Assembly: GCF_002797415.1 (NCBI RefSeq)
Contig: NZ_KZ454944.1
Coordinates: 209,745-273,744 of the forward strand
From: Bacillus alkalisoli
GTDB taxonomy: Bacteria > Bacillota > Bacilli > Bacillales > Bacillaceae_I
Direction: 5' to 3'
Length of the DNA stretch: 64,000 bases
Below, in pieces: positions 45,507 to 56,500 of this stretch. The first letter of the stretch is position 1. Each line of letters opens with the position of its first letter. Made by a program: the position numbers and the translations under genes. Below the pieces are notes generated by a model. It was not told the origin of the DNA, ran no database searches, and was given only the letters and a program-made list of their open reading frames with translations.

Positions 45507-45534
45507 TTGACTGAATGCTCATTCATTATATAAT
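45507..45534 (+). promoter_or_regulatory. fadF: Probable sigma-A promoter with FadR-type operator, fadF
   Basis: TTGACT, 16-bp spacer, TATAAT. The spacer contains TGACTGAATGCTCATTCA (45508-45525), which matches the B. subtilis FadR box TGAATGANTANTCATTCA at 16 of 18 positions. A repressor bound there would block the promoter. The leader to the start codon is about 125 nt. Confidence 0.7.
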
Positions 45535-45604
45535 ATGAGAATAGAGATAAAGTTCAGAAAATTACCTTCTTTTTGAACATAAAGGAAAATAATCAGTCGA
45601 AAAC

Positions 45605-45633
45605 AGCTAATCACTAATCACTAACCACTAAAA
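45605..45633. repeat. Heptamer array L5 before fadF
   Basis: CTAATCACTAATCACTAACC and ACTAA, ending about 15 bp before the fadF ribosome site. Confidence 0.6.
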
Positions 45634-45663
45634 CAACAGCTACACGAAAGGAGCAGAGGGGAC

Positions 45664-47784
45664 TTGTCAAATTACTTACTAATTGCAAACTGGATTTTAT
45701 TCATTATTGTAACCGCTTACGCAGCATCCTTGTTTGTATACTTAATTCGCACAAGAATCACTTACATCAAGCTCGGAAAGAAAGTGGAGTTTGATAACAA
45801 AATCAAAGAACGTCTAAACAACGTATGGGTAAACGTTTTTGGACAAAAGAAACTTTTAAAAGACAAAAAAAGCGGAATCATACATGTTATGTTTTTCTAC
45901 GGGTTTATTCTCGTACAGCTAGGAGCAATAGATCTAATCATTAAAGGGCTAGCACCAAACGCTCACCTACCATTAGGTCCACTCTACCCGGCATTCACGT
46001 TTTTCCAAGAAATCGTGACATTAATGATTTTAGTAGCAGTAGTTTGGGCGTTCCATCGACGTTACATTGAAAAACTTGTACGCCTTAAGCGCGGTTTCAA
46101 ATCAGGTTTAGTGCTACTGTTCATCGGTGGACTCATGCTTTCCGTTCTTTTCTCAAACGGAATGGGTATCCTTTGGCACAATCACGACTTAACATGGAGC
46201 GAGCCAGTTGCCTCTGCGTTTGCTTATCTGTTTGGTTGGATAAACACAACAGCAGCCATCGCCCTTTTCTACATCGGTTGGTGGATTCACTTATTACTAT
46301 TACTCGTTTTCTTAGTTTACGTACCACAATCCAAGCACGCACACTTAATCGCAGGGCCAGCAAACGTATTTTTCCACCGTTTAGACAATCCTGGGAAATT
46401 ATCGAAAATTGACTTCGAAGACGAAACACAAGAATCTTTCGGAGTTGGGAAAATTCAAGACTTCACACAACACCAGATGATCGACTTCTACGCATGTGTA
46501 GAGTGTGGTCGTTGTACAAATATGTGTCCTGCTACAGGTACAGGCAAAATGTTATCGCCAATGGATTTAATTGTAAAGCTTCGCGACCATCTAACAGAAA
46601 CTGGCGCAGCTGTTACTTCCAAACAACCATGGGTGCCAACATACGCATTTAACAACACAAAAGCAAACCAGTTAGCATTAGCTGCTGCAGGTCAAGGTGC
46701 AAAAGAAAGTGTAGCAACACTTGACTACAGCCCAAGCCTAATCGGCGATGTTATTACAGAAGAAGAAATTTGGGCATGTACAACGTGCCGTAACTGTGAA
46801 GACCAATGTCCAGTTATGAACGAACATGTAGACAAAATTATCGATCTTCGTCGTTACTTAGTGTTAACAGAAGGAAAAATGGACCCAGAAGCACAACGCG
46901 CGATGACAAACATTGAGCGTCAAGGAAATCCATGGGGCTTAAACCGTAAAGAGCGTGAAAACTGGCGCGACGCTGCTCCAGAAGTATCCATTCCTACGGT
47001 AAAAGAAATGAAAAAAGCAGGCGAAGACTTCGAATACTTATTCTGGGTTGGAGCGATGGGATCATTCGATAATCGCTCACAAAAAATCGCCATCAGCTTT
47101 GCAAAATTACTAAACGAAGCAGGCGTGAAATTCGCTATTTTAGGTAACAAAGAGAAAAACTCAGGTGACACTCCACGCCGCCTAGGAAATGAGTTCTTAT
47201 TCCAAGAGCTAGCAACGAACAACATCGCGGAATTCGAGAAAAACGAAGTGAAGAAGATCGTTACAATCGACCCGCATGCATACAACATTTTCAAAAATGA
47301 GTATCCAGACTTCGGCTTAGAAGCAGAAGTATTCCACCATACAGAAGTGTTAGCTGATTTAGTGAAAGCTGGTAAGCTCGCACCGAAGCACGCAGTAAAC
47401 GAAACAATCACGTTCCACGATTCCTGTTATTTAGGAAGATACAATGAAGTATACGAGCCACCTCGTGAAATTTTAAAAGCTATCCCAGGCGTGAAGCTTG
47501 TTGAAATGGAACGTAACCGCGAAAAAGGAATGTGTTGTGGAGCTGGTGGAGGCTTAATGTGGATGGAAGAAACAGCAGGCACACGCGTAAACGTAGCCCG
47601 CACAGAACAAGCATTAGCTGTACAACCGACCATGATTAGCTCTGGCTGTCCTTACTGCTTAACGATGCTATCTGACGGAACGAAAGCAAAAGAAGTCGAA
47701 GAGCAAGTTGGCACGTACGATGTAGCAGAACTTCTAGACAAAGCAATATTCGGTGAAGGTAAAAAAGAAGAAGAGGCTTCCTAA
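45664..47784 (+). CDS. fadF: Fe-S oxidoreductase FadF (YwjF), fatty acid beta-oxidation electron transfer
   Basis: 706 residues. N-terminal nitrate-reductase-gamma-like membrane part with about five helices (1-225), then two 4Fe-4S motifs CVECGRCTNMCP (about 277) and CTTCRNCEDQCP (about 370), and two C-terminal CCG-type cysteine-rich domains with CYLGRYNEVYEPPRE and GMCCGAGGGLMWMEE. This architecture suits passing electrons from ETF to menaquinone. Starts with TTG at 45664 after AAAGGAG. FadF belongs to the FadR regulon in B. subtilis, and a FadR-type box is found on its promoter here. Confidence 0.93.
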   Translation: MSNYLLIANWILFIIVTAYAASLFVYLIRTRITYIKLGKKVEFDNKIKERLNNVWVNVFGQKKLLKDKKSGIIHVMFFYGFILVQLGAIDLIIKGLAPNAHLPLGPLYPAFTFFQEIVTLMILVAVVWAFHRRYIEKLVRLKRGFKSGLVLLFIGGLMLSVLFSNGMGILWHNHDLTWSEPVASAFAYLFGWINTTAAIALFYIGWWIHLLLLLVFLVYVPQSKHAHLIAGPANVFFHRLDNPGKLSKIDFEDETQESFGVGKIQDFTQHQMIDFYACVECGRCTNMCPATGTGKMLSPMDLIVKLRDHLTETGAAVTSKQPWVPTYAFNNTKANQLALAAAGQGAKESVATLDYSPSLIGDVITEEEIWACTTCRNCEDQCPVMNEHVDKIIDLRRYLVLTEGKMDPEAQRAMTNIERQGNPWGLNRKERENWRDAAPEVSIPTVKEMKKAGEDFEYLFWVGAMGSFDNRSQKIAISFAKLLNEAGVKFAILGNKEKNSGDTPRRLGNEFLFQELATNNIAEFEKNEVKKIVTIDPHAYNIFKNEYPDFGLEAEVFHHTEVLADLVKAGKLAPKHAVNETITFHDSCYLGRYNEVYEPPREILKAIPGVKLVEMERNREKGMCCGAGGGLMWMEETAGTRVNVARTEQALAVQPTMISSGCPYCLTMLSDGTKAKEVEEQVGTYDVAELLDKAIFGEGKKEEEAS

Positions 47785-47828
47785 TAAATACTAGAATACT
47801 AGATTAAGATGATGAATAAAGTGGAAGT

Positions 47829-47853
47829 GGTGTACGTAACATTACGTGCACCT
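47829..47853. terminator. Strong hairpin downstream of fadF
   Basis: GGTGTACGT pairs with ACGTGCACC (one G-U) around a 6-nt loop, extended by GTGGAA/TTCCAC flanks. A T run is missing, so the terminator role is uncertain. Confidence 0.4.
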
Positions 47854-47869
47854 TCCGCATTTCCACAAA

Positions 47870-47887
47870 ACTGAGCGAGCGTTCAGT
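47870..47887. promoter_or_regulatory. TetR-type palindromic operator before the thiolase gene
   Basis: ACTGAGCGAGCGTTCAGT is an 18-bp imperfect palindrome (ACTGA-CG--CG-TCAGT). It is typical for a TetR-family operator. The TetR gene at 52896 is a plausible owner. Confidence 0.5.
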
Positions 47888-47910
47888 CGTCAAATATTAC
47901 AAAACCATTA

Positions 47911-47927
47911 CAAGTGCCTGGCACCTG
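47911..47927. repeat. GTGCCTGGCAC palindrome upstream of the thiolase gene
   Basis: CAAGTGCCTGGCACCTG, again followed by GTAAC and TTGAAAT. Confidence 0.6.
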
Positions 47928-47946
47928 TAACGATCTTGAAATAATT

Positions 47947-47960
47947 TGTAAGCGTTCACA
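47947..47960. promoter_or_regulatory. Perfect cre (CcpA) site before the thiolase gene
   Basis: TGTAAGCGTTCACA matches all positions of TGWAANCGNTNWCA and lies 37 bp before the start codon, a roadblock or repressor position. CcpA repression of the similar mmg operon is known in B. subtilis. Confidence 0.7.
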
Positions 47961-47983
47961 ACTATATGAAGGAGGAATAGATG

Positions 47984-49168
47984 ATGGGAAAAACAGTTAT
48001 CGTTAGTGGAGTACGTACACCGGTTGGTCGATTTGGTGGGAGCTTAAGTACATTAACAGCTTCCGACCTAGGCGGAATCGCAATTAAAGAAGCATTAAAC
48101 AGAGCAGGTGTTGCACCTGATTCAGTTGGCGAAGTAATTTACGGTACCGTTTTACAAGGCGGTCAAGGCCAAATTCCTTCTCGCCAAGCAGCAAGAAAAG
48201 CCGGCCTTCCATGGAACGTAAAAACAGAAACTATCAATAAAGTGTGTGCATCCGGCATGCGCGCCGTAACTTTAGCAGACATCCTAATTCGTTCTGGTGA
48301 AGAAGAAGTAATCGTCGCGGGTGGCATGGAGTCCATGAGCAACGCCCCTTATTTTTTACCAAAAGCTCGCTGGGGCCACAAAATGGGCGACGGCAGTGTG
48401 AAAGACTTAATGATCTATGACGGCCTAACTTGTACCTTCACAGGCGTGCACATGGGAACGTACGGCAACTCTTGCGCAAAAGAAATGGAAATCTCGCGCG
48501 AGGCACAGGATGAGTGGTCTTTCAAAAGCCACCAAAAAGCATTAGCAGCAATGGAAAACGGTCTATATGCACAAGAAATCGTACCAGTGGAAATTCCACA
48601 ACGTAAAGGTGACCCAATCATCGTAAAAGACGACGAATCACCACGTAAAGACACGAACTTAGAGCGTTTAGCGAAACTAAAACCTGTTTTCGACCACGAC
48701 GGAACAATCACAGCGGGAAATGCACCAGGAGTAAACGACGGCGCAGCAGCACTAGTCTTAATGAGCGAAGACCGCGCCACAGCTGAAGGCAAAGAAGTAC
48801 TAGCAACAATCGTTGGTCACGCATCCATCGCTGTAGAAGCGAAAGACTTCCCAAAAACACCAGGACTTGTCATCCAAGAACTTTTAAAGAAAACAGGTAA
48901 AAAAGTAGAAGACATCGACTTATTTGAAATAAACGAAGCATTTGCAGCAGTAGCGCTAGCTTCCGCAAAAATTGCAGGAATTGACCTAGAAAAAGTAAAC
49001 GTAAACGGTGGCGCAGTCGCACTAGGCCATCCAATCGGCGCAAGTGGCGCAAGAATCATCATTTCGTTAGTGCACGAACTAAAACGACGCGGCGGCGGAA
49101 TCGGAATTGCCTCCATCTGCAGCGGGGGCGGTCAAGGCGACGCAATTATGGTGGAAGTGAAAGGGTAA
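47984..49168 (+). CDS. Acetyl-CoA C-acyltransferase (thiolase)
   Basis: Cleaves 3-ketoacyl-CoA, here most likely acetoacetyl-CoA, to acetyl-CoA. 394 residues. Active Cys in [11 protein letters not shown] (about 84-94), with [11 protein letters not shown] shortly after, [10 protein letters not shown] with the His-containing [14 protein letters not shown] (about 345) and CSGGGQGDA (about 378) at the end. The start ATG at 47984 has GGAGG 8 bases upstream. An ATG one codon earlier also fits. First gene of the cluster that ends with icmF. Confidence 0.94.
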   Translation: MGKTVIVSGVRTPVGRFGGSLSTLTASDLGGIAIKEALNRAGVAPDSVGEVIYGTVLQGGQGQIPSRQAARKAGLPWNVKTETINKVCASGMRAVTLADILIRSGEEEVIVAGGMESMSNAPYFLPKARWGHKMGDGSVKDLMIYDGLTCTFTGVHMGTYGNSCAKEMEISREAQDEWSFKSHQKALAAMENGLYAQEIVPVEIPQRKGDPIIVKDDESPRKDTNLERLAKLKPVFDHDGTITAGNAPGVNDGAAALVLMSEDRATAEGKEVLATIVGHASIAVEAKDFPKTPGLVIQELLKKTGKKVEDIDLFEINEAFAAVALASAKIAGIDLEKVNVNGGAVALGHPIGASGARIIISLVHELKRRGGGIGIASICSGGGQGDAIMVEVKG

Positions 49169-49252
49169 CTCAATAGTTCTCTTACTTTATAAGCAGCTAA
49201 TGTGTGCAAATCATGTAAAACATTCAAGAAATAGTTGGAACTAACAGTTCAA

Positions 49253-49405
49253 TCGGCGAAAATGGGCAACTTACCGGCGAATATTTAAGTTTAATCGGCG
49301 AAAATCAACAACTTATCGGCGAAAATCCCGGTTCAATCGGCGGAAGGGGTCACGTTATCGGCGAAAATCCCATGTTATCAGCGATTTACCCTTAATATCG
49401 GCGAA
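49253..49405. repeat. 21-bp period array A5 (TCGGCGAAAA type)
   Basis: Cores start at 49253, 49274, 49295, 49316, 49337, 49358, 49378 and 49398: five steps of 21 bp, then two of 20. It lies inside the fatty acid cluster, between the thiolase and 3-hydroxyacyl-CoA dehydrogenase genes, so it would be transcribed if these form one operon. Confidence 0.85.
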
Positions 49406-49470
49406 CTTAAAACAAGAATCGAAGCGACGAAACTTCACTTAACACCAATTAACTCAAGGAGGAACCAAAT

Positions 49471-50319
49471 ATGAACATCCAAAAAGTAATGGTCATCGGA
49501 GCAGGACAAATGGGCTCTGGCATCGCACAAGTTTGCGCAATGGCCGGCCTACACGTATACGTAAACGACATTCAACAACAATCCCTAGACAAAGGCCTAG
49601 CAATCATCACGAAAAACCTATCCCGACAAGTAGAAAAAGGCCGTATGGCTGAAACCGATAAAGAAGCGACACTATCACGCCTAACGTGGACACAAGCCCT
49701 AGAAGACGCAGCGAACGTCGACATCGTCATCGAAGCCGCAGTCGAGAACATGGACATTAAAAAGAAAATTTTCCAAGCAGTCGACCAACACGCACCAGAA
49801 CACGCAATACTTGCAACAAACACATCATCCTTGCCAATCACAGAAATCGCAGCAGTCACAAGCCGTCCAGAAAAAGTAATTGGCATGCACTTTATGAACC
49901 CAGTGCCTGTTATGAAACTAGTAGAAATCATCCGTGGCTTGCAAACAGACGACAGTGTTTACACAGCCATCGAAGACTTAACAAAAACACTACAAAAAGT
50001 ACCAGTGGAAGTAAACGACTTCCCAGGCTTCGTAGCCAACCGCGTCCTGATGCCCATGATTAACGAAGCAATCTACACGGTATACGAAGGCGTCGCAACA
50101 CCAGAAGCAGTCGACGAAGTCATGAAGCTCGGAATGAACCACCCAATGGGACCACTCCAACTCGCTGACTTCATCGGCCTCGACACATGCCTTTACATCA
50201 TGGAAACATTGCACGAAGGGTTCGGCGACGACAAATATCGCCCATGTCCACTTTTAAGAAAATACGTAAAAGCTGGCTGGCTTGGAAGAAAAACTGGCAA
50301 AGGCTTCTACCAATACTAA
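49471..50319 (+). CDS. 3-hydroxybutyryl-CoA dehydrogenase
   Basis: NAD-dependent oxidation of 3-hydroxyacyl-CoA to the 3-keto form. 282 residues. Rossmann motif VIGAGQMGSGIAQVCAMAG (residues 9-27), the catalytic dyad with His in VIGMHFMNPVPVMKLVE (about 136-152) and Glu in the same stretch, PGFVANRVLMPMINEA (about 190), and GRKTGKGFYQY at the C-terminus. Length fits MmgB/Hbd. SD AAGGAGG. Acts just before the thiolase encoded upstream. Confidence 0.95.
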   Translation: MNIQKVMVIGAGQMGSGIAQVCAMAGLHVYVNDIQQQSLDKGLAIITKNLSRQVEKGRMAETDKEATLSRLTWTQALEDAANVDIVIEAAVENMDIKKKIFQAVDQHAPEHAILATNTSSLPITEIAAVTSRPEKVIGMHFMNPVPVMKLVEIIRGLQTDDSVYTAIEDLTKTLQKVPVEVNDFPGFVANRVLMPMINEAIYTVYEGVATPEAVDEVMKLGMNHPMGPLQLADFIGLDTCLYIMETLHEGFGDDKYRPCPLLRKYVKAGWLGRKTGKGFYQY

Positions 50320-50433
50320 TCTAAACAGGGAGGCATGCTCGCTCTTCGGTTCTCAAGCTAAACCGCCCACAGCGTCCTTATCACCAATGAGACAGAGCCA
50401 ACGCCCCCAGCAACCTTGAAAGGAGCACACACC

Positions 50434-51570
50434 ATGAACTTACGTTTTACCGAAGAACAAGAAATGATGAGAAAAATGGTCCGCGACTTCGCCCAAGAGG
50501 AAATCGCTCCATTCGTCGAACAAATGGAAGCAGGCGCATTCCCACGCGACATTTTAAATAAAATGGCAGAACTAGGCTTAATGGGTATCACGATCCCAGA
50601 ACAATACGGCGGCGCAGGAATGGACTTCACATCCTACATCATCGCGATCAACGAAATCTCCAAAGTAAGCGCAACAGTTGGTGTTATCCTATCTGTCCAC
50701 ACATCAGTAGGAACAAACCCAGTCCTTTACTTCGGAACAGAAGAACAAAAACAAAAATACGTAACAAAACTAGCTGCTGGTGAATATTTAGGGGCATTCG
50801 CCCTAACAGAACCAAGTGCAGGCTCTGACGCAGGAAGCCTGAAAACACGCGCAGTCAAAAACGACGACCATTACATTCTAAACGGAGCCAAAGTGTTCAT
50901 CACAAACGGTGGCGAAGCAGACACGTACATCGTATTTGCTTCCACCAATCCTGAGCTAGGCTCCAAAGGTGTTTCAGCATTCATCGTAGAAAAAGACACG
51001 CCAGGCTTCATCATTGGGAAAGACGAGCACAAAATGGGCCTTCACGGTTCCAAAACAGTGCAGTTAACCTTTGAAGACGCAAAAGTGCCAGCAGAAAACC
51101 TACTTGGCCAAGAAGGAGAAGGCTTCAAAATTGCGATGGCCAATTTAGACGTAGGTCGTATCGGTATCGCCGCTCAATCTTTAGGAATCGCCGAAGCAGC
51201 AACAGAAGCAGCTATCGCTTATTCAAAAGAACGCGTTCAATTTGGCAAACCAATCTCCGCTCAACAAGGAGTTGGCTTCAAACTAGCAGACATGGCAACA
51301 GCTGTTGAAGCTGCCAAACTATTAACCTATCGCGCTGCAAACTTAAGACAAAATGGCATGTCTTGCGGAAAAGAAGCGTCCATTGCCAAACTTTTCGCAT
51401 CGAAAACAGCCATGGAAGTAACAACAGAAGCAATCCAAGTGTTCGGAGGCTACGGCTACACGAAAGACTACCCAGTAGAACGCTACTTCCGCGACGCAAA
51501 AGTATGCGAAATCTACGAAGGCACAAGCGAAATCCAACGAATCGTTATTGGGAAGCATTTGATTAGTTGA
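50434..51570 (+). CDS. Acyl-CoA dehydrogenase (first copy)
   Basis: FAD enzyme that makes the alpha-beta double bond in acyl-CoA. 378 residues from ATG 50434 (AAAGGAG upstream; the frame is open for six more codons from TTG 50416). Motifs: [18 protein letters not shown] (about 125), [15 protein letters not shown] (about 155), [22 protein letters not shown] (split at about 268-290), and the catalytic Glu in [15 protein letters not shown] near 362-366. It resembles AcdA/MmgC short-chain enzymes. Confidence 0.95.
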   Translation: MNLRFTEEQEMMRKMVRDFAQEEIAPFVEQMEAGAFPRDILNKMAELGLMGITIPEQYGGAGMDFTSYIIAINEISKVSATVGVILSVHTSVGTNPVLYFGTEEQKQKYVTKLAAGEYLGAFALTEPSAGSDAGSLKTRAVKNDDHYILNGAKVFITNGGEADTYIVFASTNPELGSKGVSAFIVEKDTPGFIIGKDEHKMGLHGSKTVQLTFEDAKVPAENLLGQEGEGFKIAMANLDVGRIGIAAQSLGIAEAATEAAIAYSKERVQFGKPISAQQGVGFKLADMATAVEAAKLLTYRAANLRQNGMSCGKEASIAKLFASKTAMEVTTEAIQVFGGYGYTKDYPVERYFRDAKVCEIYEGTSEIQRIVIGKHLIS

Positions 51571-51727
51571 TTAGTTGGTTAGTGGTTAGTTGGTTAGGAA
51601 AACCAAAAAACCAAAAACCGAAAATCAAAAACCAAAACCAAAAACAAAAACAAAAACAGTTAGAAGGTAGTTGGTTAGCCCAACTCAAAACCTAACCAAC
51701 TAACGCCTAACACCTAACACCTAAAAA
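51565..51727. repeat. Heptamer inverted array L6 with A/C-rich centre
   Basis: TTAGTTGGTTAGTGGTTAG on the left, a stretch of CCAAAAA-type repeats in the centre (51600-51660), then CTAACCAACTAACGCCTAAC on the right, which ends 6 bp before the ribosome site of the next gene. It separates the two acyl-CoA dehydrogenase genes. Confidence 0.75.
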
Positions 51728-51743
51728 AACGGAGGTAACACAT

Positions 51744-52883
51744 ATGAACTTTCAATTATCAGAAGAACACGAAATGATCCGCAAAATGGTACGTGATTTT
51801 GCAAAAAACGAAGTAGAACCAACAGCTGCAGAGCGTGACGAAGAAGAACGCTTTGACATGGAAATCTTCCACAAAATGGCGGAACTAGGCCTTACAGGTA
51901 TCCCGTTCCCTGAAGAATACGGCGGAATCGGCAGTGACTACCTTGCTTACTGTATCGCAGTAGAAGAACTTTCTCGTGTATGTGCATCAACAGGCGTAAC
52001 CCTTTCTGCTCACACATCACTTGCTAGCTGGCCAATCTACAAGTACGGTACAGAAGAGCAAAAACAAAAATACTTAAAGCCACTTGCACAAGGTACAAAA
52101 ATTGGGGCTTACGGCTTAACAGAACCAGGCTCTGGATCAGATGCTGGTGGAATGAGAACGACAGCGCGCCTAGAAGGTGACCATTACGTGCTGAATGGCT
52201 CCAAAATTTTTATCACAAACGGCGGAATTGCAGACATCTATGTTGTATTTGCAGTGACGGACCCATCTAATAAACATAAAGGTACAAGTGCATTCATCAT
52301 TGAAAGTGACTTCCCAGGGTTTAGCGTAGGGAAAAAAGAACAAAAGCTAGGAATTCGTTCATCACCTACAACAGAAATCATGTTCGAAGATTGCAAAGTC
52401 CCTGTTGAAAACTTACTAGGGGAAGTTGGAGAAGGATTTAAAGTAGCAATGACAACACTTGACGGTGGCCGAAATGGTATTGCTGCACAAGCTGTCGGAA
52501 TTGCACAAGGGGCACTTGACGCTTCCATCGCATATGCAAAAGAGCGTGTCCAATTCGGCAAACCAATCGCAGCGCAACAAGGCGTAAGTTTTAAACTAGC
52601 AGACATGGCAACGATGATTGAAGCTTCTAGACTATTAACATACCAAGCGGCGTGGAGAGAGTCAGAAGGACTTTCATACGGTAAGGAATCGGCGATGTCG
52701 AAGCTAATAGCAGGTGACACGGCGATGAAAGTAACAACAGAAGCGGTGCAAGTATTCGGCGGATACGGCTATACGAAAGACTATCCAGTAGAGCGATACA
52801 TGCGTGATGCGAAAATCACACAAATCTACGAAGGAACACAAGAAATTCAACGTCTAGTAATCTCCAGAATGCTGACAAAATAA
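51744..52883 (+). CDS. Acyl-CoA dehydrogenase (second copy)
   Basis: 379 residues, a paralogue of the preceding gene with the same motifs: [20 protein letters not shown] (about 127), [38 protein letters not shown] and [18 protein letters not shown] with the catalytic Glu. Start ATG with ACGGAGG. The sequence differs enough (roughly 60 percent identity by eye) for distinct chain preference, for example straight versus branched short acyl-CoA. The assignment of substrates is open. Confidence 0.95.
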   Translation: MNFQLSEEHEMIRKMVRDFAKNEVEPTAAERDEEERFDMEIFHKMAELGLTGIPFPEEYGGIGSDYLAYCIAVEELSRVCASTGVTLSAHTSLASWPIYKYGTEEQKQKYLKPLAQGTKIGAYGLTEPGSGSDAGGMRTTARLEGDHYVLNGSKIFITNGGIADIYVVFAVTDPSNKHKGTSAFIIESDFPGFSVGKKEQKLGIRSSPTTEIMFEDCKVPVENLLGEVGEGFKVAMTTLDGGRNGIAAQAVGIAQGALDASIAYAKERVQFGKPIAAQQGVSFKLADMATMIEASRLLTYQAAWRESEGLSYGKESAMSKLIAGDTAMKVTTEAVQVFGGYGYTKDYPVERYMRDAKITQIYEGTQEIQRLVISRMLTK

Positions 52884-52895
52884 GGCGGCAGAAAA

Positions 52896-53531
52896 GTGAT
52901 GAAAAAACGGCAAGTGCACGCATCCGTTAAAGATGAAAAGCTCATTGAAAAACGCCGAGATCAAATGATAAAAGGTGCGGTAAGTCTTTTTAAACAAAAA
53001 GGCTTCCACCGCACGACAACAAGAGAAATCGCCAAAGAAGCGGGATTTAGCATTGGCACATTGTACGAATACATTCGTACAAAAGAAGATGTTCTCTATC
53101 TAGTATGTGACCGAATCTATGACCAAGTTGGCGAACGTCTCCAACAAGAACTCCAAACGAAAAAAGGTAGTCTCGAAAGCTTAAAATCTGCGATAACGTA
53201 CTATTTTTTCGTAATGGACGAAATGCAAGACGAGGTACTCGTCATGTACCAAGAGGCAAAATCGCTTTCGAAAGACGCCTTGCCATATGTACTAAACAAA
53301 GAAATTGAAATGGTAAAGATGTTTGAAGAAGTCGTTCGGAATTATGTAAAAGAAAACGGCACATCCATGTCGGAAAAAGAAATTGAACTACTTGCTCACA
53401 ACATTTTCGTCCAAGGACAAATGTGGGGCTTCCGACGCTGGGTGTTGCAACGACAATTTACATTGCAACAATACGTAGACATACAACTACACTTACTACT
53501 ACACGGACTTACAAAAGGGGAGGAAAAGTAA
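52896..53531 (+). CDS. TetR/AcrR family regulator of the icmF cluster
   Basis: 211 residues. DNA-binding domain with [44 protein letters not shown] (split over about 27-71) and a helical ligand domain of the YfiR/FadR-like type. Starts at GTG 52896 or ATG 52899. It lies 12 bp after the second acyl-CoA dehydrogenase and 1 bp before icmF, so it is an internal gene of the operon. An acyl-CoA effector and the operator at 47870 are the obvious guesses. Confidence 0.88.
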   Translation: MMKKRQVHASVKDEKLIEKRRDQMIKGAVSLFKQKGFHRTTTREIAKEAGFSIGTLYEYIRTKEDVLYLVCDRIYDQVGERLQQELQTKKGSLESLKSAITYYFFVMDEMQDEVLVMYQEAKSLSKDALPYVLNKEIEMVKMFEEVVRNYVKENGTSMSEKEIELLAHNIFVQGQMWGFRRWVLQRQFTLQQYVDIQLHLLLHGLTKGEEK

Positions 53532-53532
53532 G

Positions 53533-56500
53533 ATGGAACTGTACCAACCGAAACACCATATCCGTTTTGTGACGGCATCAAGTCTTTTCGATGGACACGA
53601 TGCATCCATTAACATTATGCGACGTATTTTACAAGGAAGCGGGGCAGAGGTCATCCACCTAGGCCATAACCGTTCCGTAGAAGAAATCGTCAACGCGGCA
53701 ATCCAAGAGGACGTTCAAGGAATCGCGATTTCATCGTACCAAGGCGGTCACGTAGAATATTTCAAATACATGTATGACCTATTAAAAGAAAAAGGCGCAT
53801 CTCACATCCGTATTTACGGTGGAGGCGGCGGGGTAATCATTCCCCAAGAAATAAAAGAACTACACGAGTACGGCATTGCCCGCATTTTCTCACCGGAAGA
53901 CGGCAGAGAGCACGGCTTACAAGGCATGATCAACATGATGATCAAAGAATGCGACTTCCTACCAGCTGGAAAAGTAACGGACGAAGTTGAAAACCTATCC
54001 GTCGACAACCATCAAGCTGTTGCCCGCCTTATTTCTCTTGCGGAAACACAAATTGCAGCAAACACAGAAGTAGCAGCAACAGCACAAGCAGTTCTATCTA
54101 AAGTAAAAGAAATGCAACAAAACGTACCAGTACTAGGTATAACAGGTACAGGTGGAGCAGGAAAAAGCTCGTTAACAGACGAACTTATCCGCCGCTACTT
54201 AAACGAAGTGCCAGAAAATAAAGTAGCCATTCTATCTGTTGACCCAACCAAACAAAAAACAGGTGGAGCACTACTCGGGGACCGTATTCGCATGAACGCA
54301 ATCTTCAACCCGCGCGTTTTTATGCGTTCTTTAGCAACTCGAGGTTCTCGTTCTGAGCTATCTTTAGCCATTCAAGACGCTATCGCTGTCGTAAAAGCTG
54401 CTGGTTTTGATCTTGTAATCGTCGAGACGAGCGGAATCGGGCAAGGAGATGCCGGCATTACAGAAATTTGCGATATCTCCATGTATGTGATGACGAGCGA
54501 GTTCGGTGCGCCTTCTCAGCTAGAAAAAATTGATATGATCGATTACGCGGATTTAATCGTCATTAACAAATTTGAGCGTAAAGGGTCTGAAGATGCGAAG
54601 CGCCAAGTGCAGAAACAATACCAACGTAGCCACTTAGCATTTGAGCAAGAGTTAGACGAAATGCCAGTTTTCGGCACCATCGCTAGCCAGTTCAACGATT
54701 TAGGCACAAACACGTTATTTGCGGCACTTTTAAATAAAATCAATGAAAAAACAGGCTCTAGCTACACATCAAGTTTGCCAGTTTCCAAAGAGGTGGAAAA
54801 GCAAAACATCATCATTCCGAACGATCGCCGTTACTATTTACGTGAAATCTCGGACACTGTTCGCAACTACCATAAAACCGCAGGGGAGCAGTTAGAAATT
54901 GCACGTAAACTGTTCCAATTAGACGGAGCAATGGAAGCGGCAGCAGCTCAACAAGAAATAGTGTCTGCTCTACAATCGATTCGCAGTGAATACGAAGAAA
55001 AACTAACAAAAGAATCAAAGGAAATTTTAGCCACTTGGGATGAGAAAAGAGAGAAATATTCTGGCGAGCAATTTGTAACAAAGATTCGCGATAAAGAAAT
55101 CATTACGAAGCTTACTACGAAGAGCTTATCTGGCTTAAACATTCCAAAAGTTGTGTTACCGAAGTTTGTAGACTATGGAGAAATTTTACGTTGGGTATAT
55201 AAAGAGAACGTCCCAGGTGAATTCCCGTATACAGCGGGCGTATTTCCATTCAAACGCGAAGGCGAAGATCCGAAACGTCAATTCGCTGGGGAAGGAACGC
55301 CTGAGCGCACAAACCGTCGCTTCCACTATTTAAGCAAGGATGACGATGCCAAACGTTTAAGTACGGCATTTGATTCGGTAACTCTTTACGGAGAAGACCC
55401 TGCACACCGCCCGGACATTTATGGAAAAGTAGGAAATAGCGGTGTAAGCATCTGTACGCTAGACGACATGAAAAAGCTATACGATGGCTTTGACCTTTGC
55501 GCACCGAGCACATCTGTATCGATGACGATTAATGGTCCAGCCCCAATTATTTTAGCGATGTTCATGAATACAGCAGTAGACCAACAAGTGAAGAAAAAAG
55601 AAGAAGAGCTTGGCCGCATGCTTTCAGTGGAAGAGTATACAGAGATTCGCATGTACACATTACAAACAGTTCGCGGTACCGTTCAAGCTGATATTTTAAA
55701 AGAAGACCAAGGCCAAAATACGTGTATTTTCTCAACAGAGTTTGCCCTGCGCATGATGGGAGATATTCAACAATATTTCATTGAAAATAAAGTGCGTAAC
55801 TATTACTCTGTTTCTATTTCCGGCTATCATATCGCAGAAGCTGGGGCAAACCCAATTACACAACTTGCGTTTACATTATCAAACGGATTCACGTATGTAG
55901 AATATTACTTAAGCCGCGGCATGAACATTGATGACTTTGCACCGAACTTATCGTTCTTCTTTAGCAACGGTCTAGACCCTGAATACACAGTAATCGGCCG
56001 TGTGGCACGTCGTATTTGGGCAACTGTTATGAAAAATAAATACGGGGCAAATGAGCGTAGCCAAAAGCTCAAGTATCATATCCAAACGTCAGGTCGTTCC
56101 TTGCACGCACAAGAAATCGACTTTAACGACATTCGTACAACACTTCAAGCATTAATGGCGCTGCAAGATAACTGTAACTCGCTTCATACAAATGCATACG
56201 ACGAAGCGATTACAACGCCAACAGAAGAGAGTGTGCGTCGCGCAATGGCGATCCAAATGATTATTACAAAAGAACACGGCTTAACGAAAAATGAAAATCC
56301 TCTACAAGGTTCGTTCATTGTCGAAGAGCTAACAGACTTAGTAGAAGAAATGGTATTACAAGAGTTCGAACGCTTGAACGACCGTGGAGGCGTGTTAGGT
56401 TCCATGGAAACGCAATACCAACGCGGTAAGATTCAAGACGAGTCGATGTACTATGAAATGAAAAAACATACTGGTGAACTACCAATAATCGGTGTAAACA

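Noticed and set aside
55555-56300. Assignment of the 1081-residue mutase as methylmalonyl-CoA mutase
   Set aside because: The order B12 domain, GTPase, mutase in one chain and the GVFPF sequence where methylmalonyl-CoA mutase has GPYxTMY point to IcmF.
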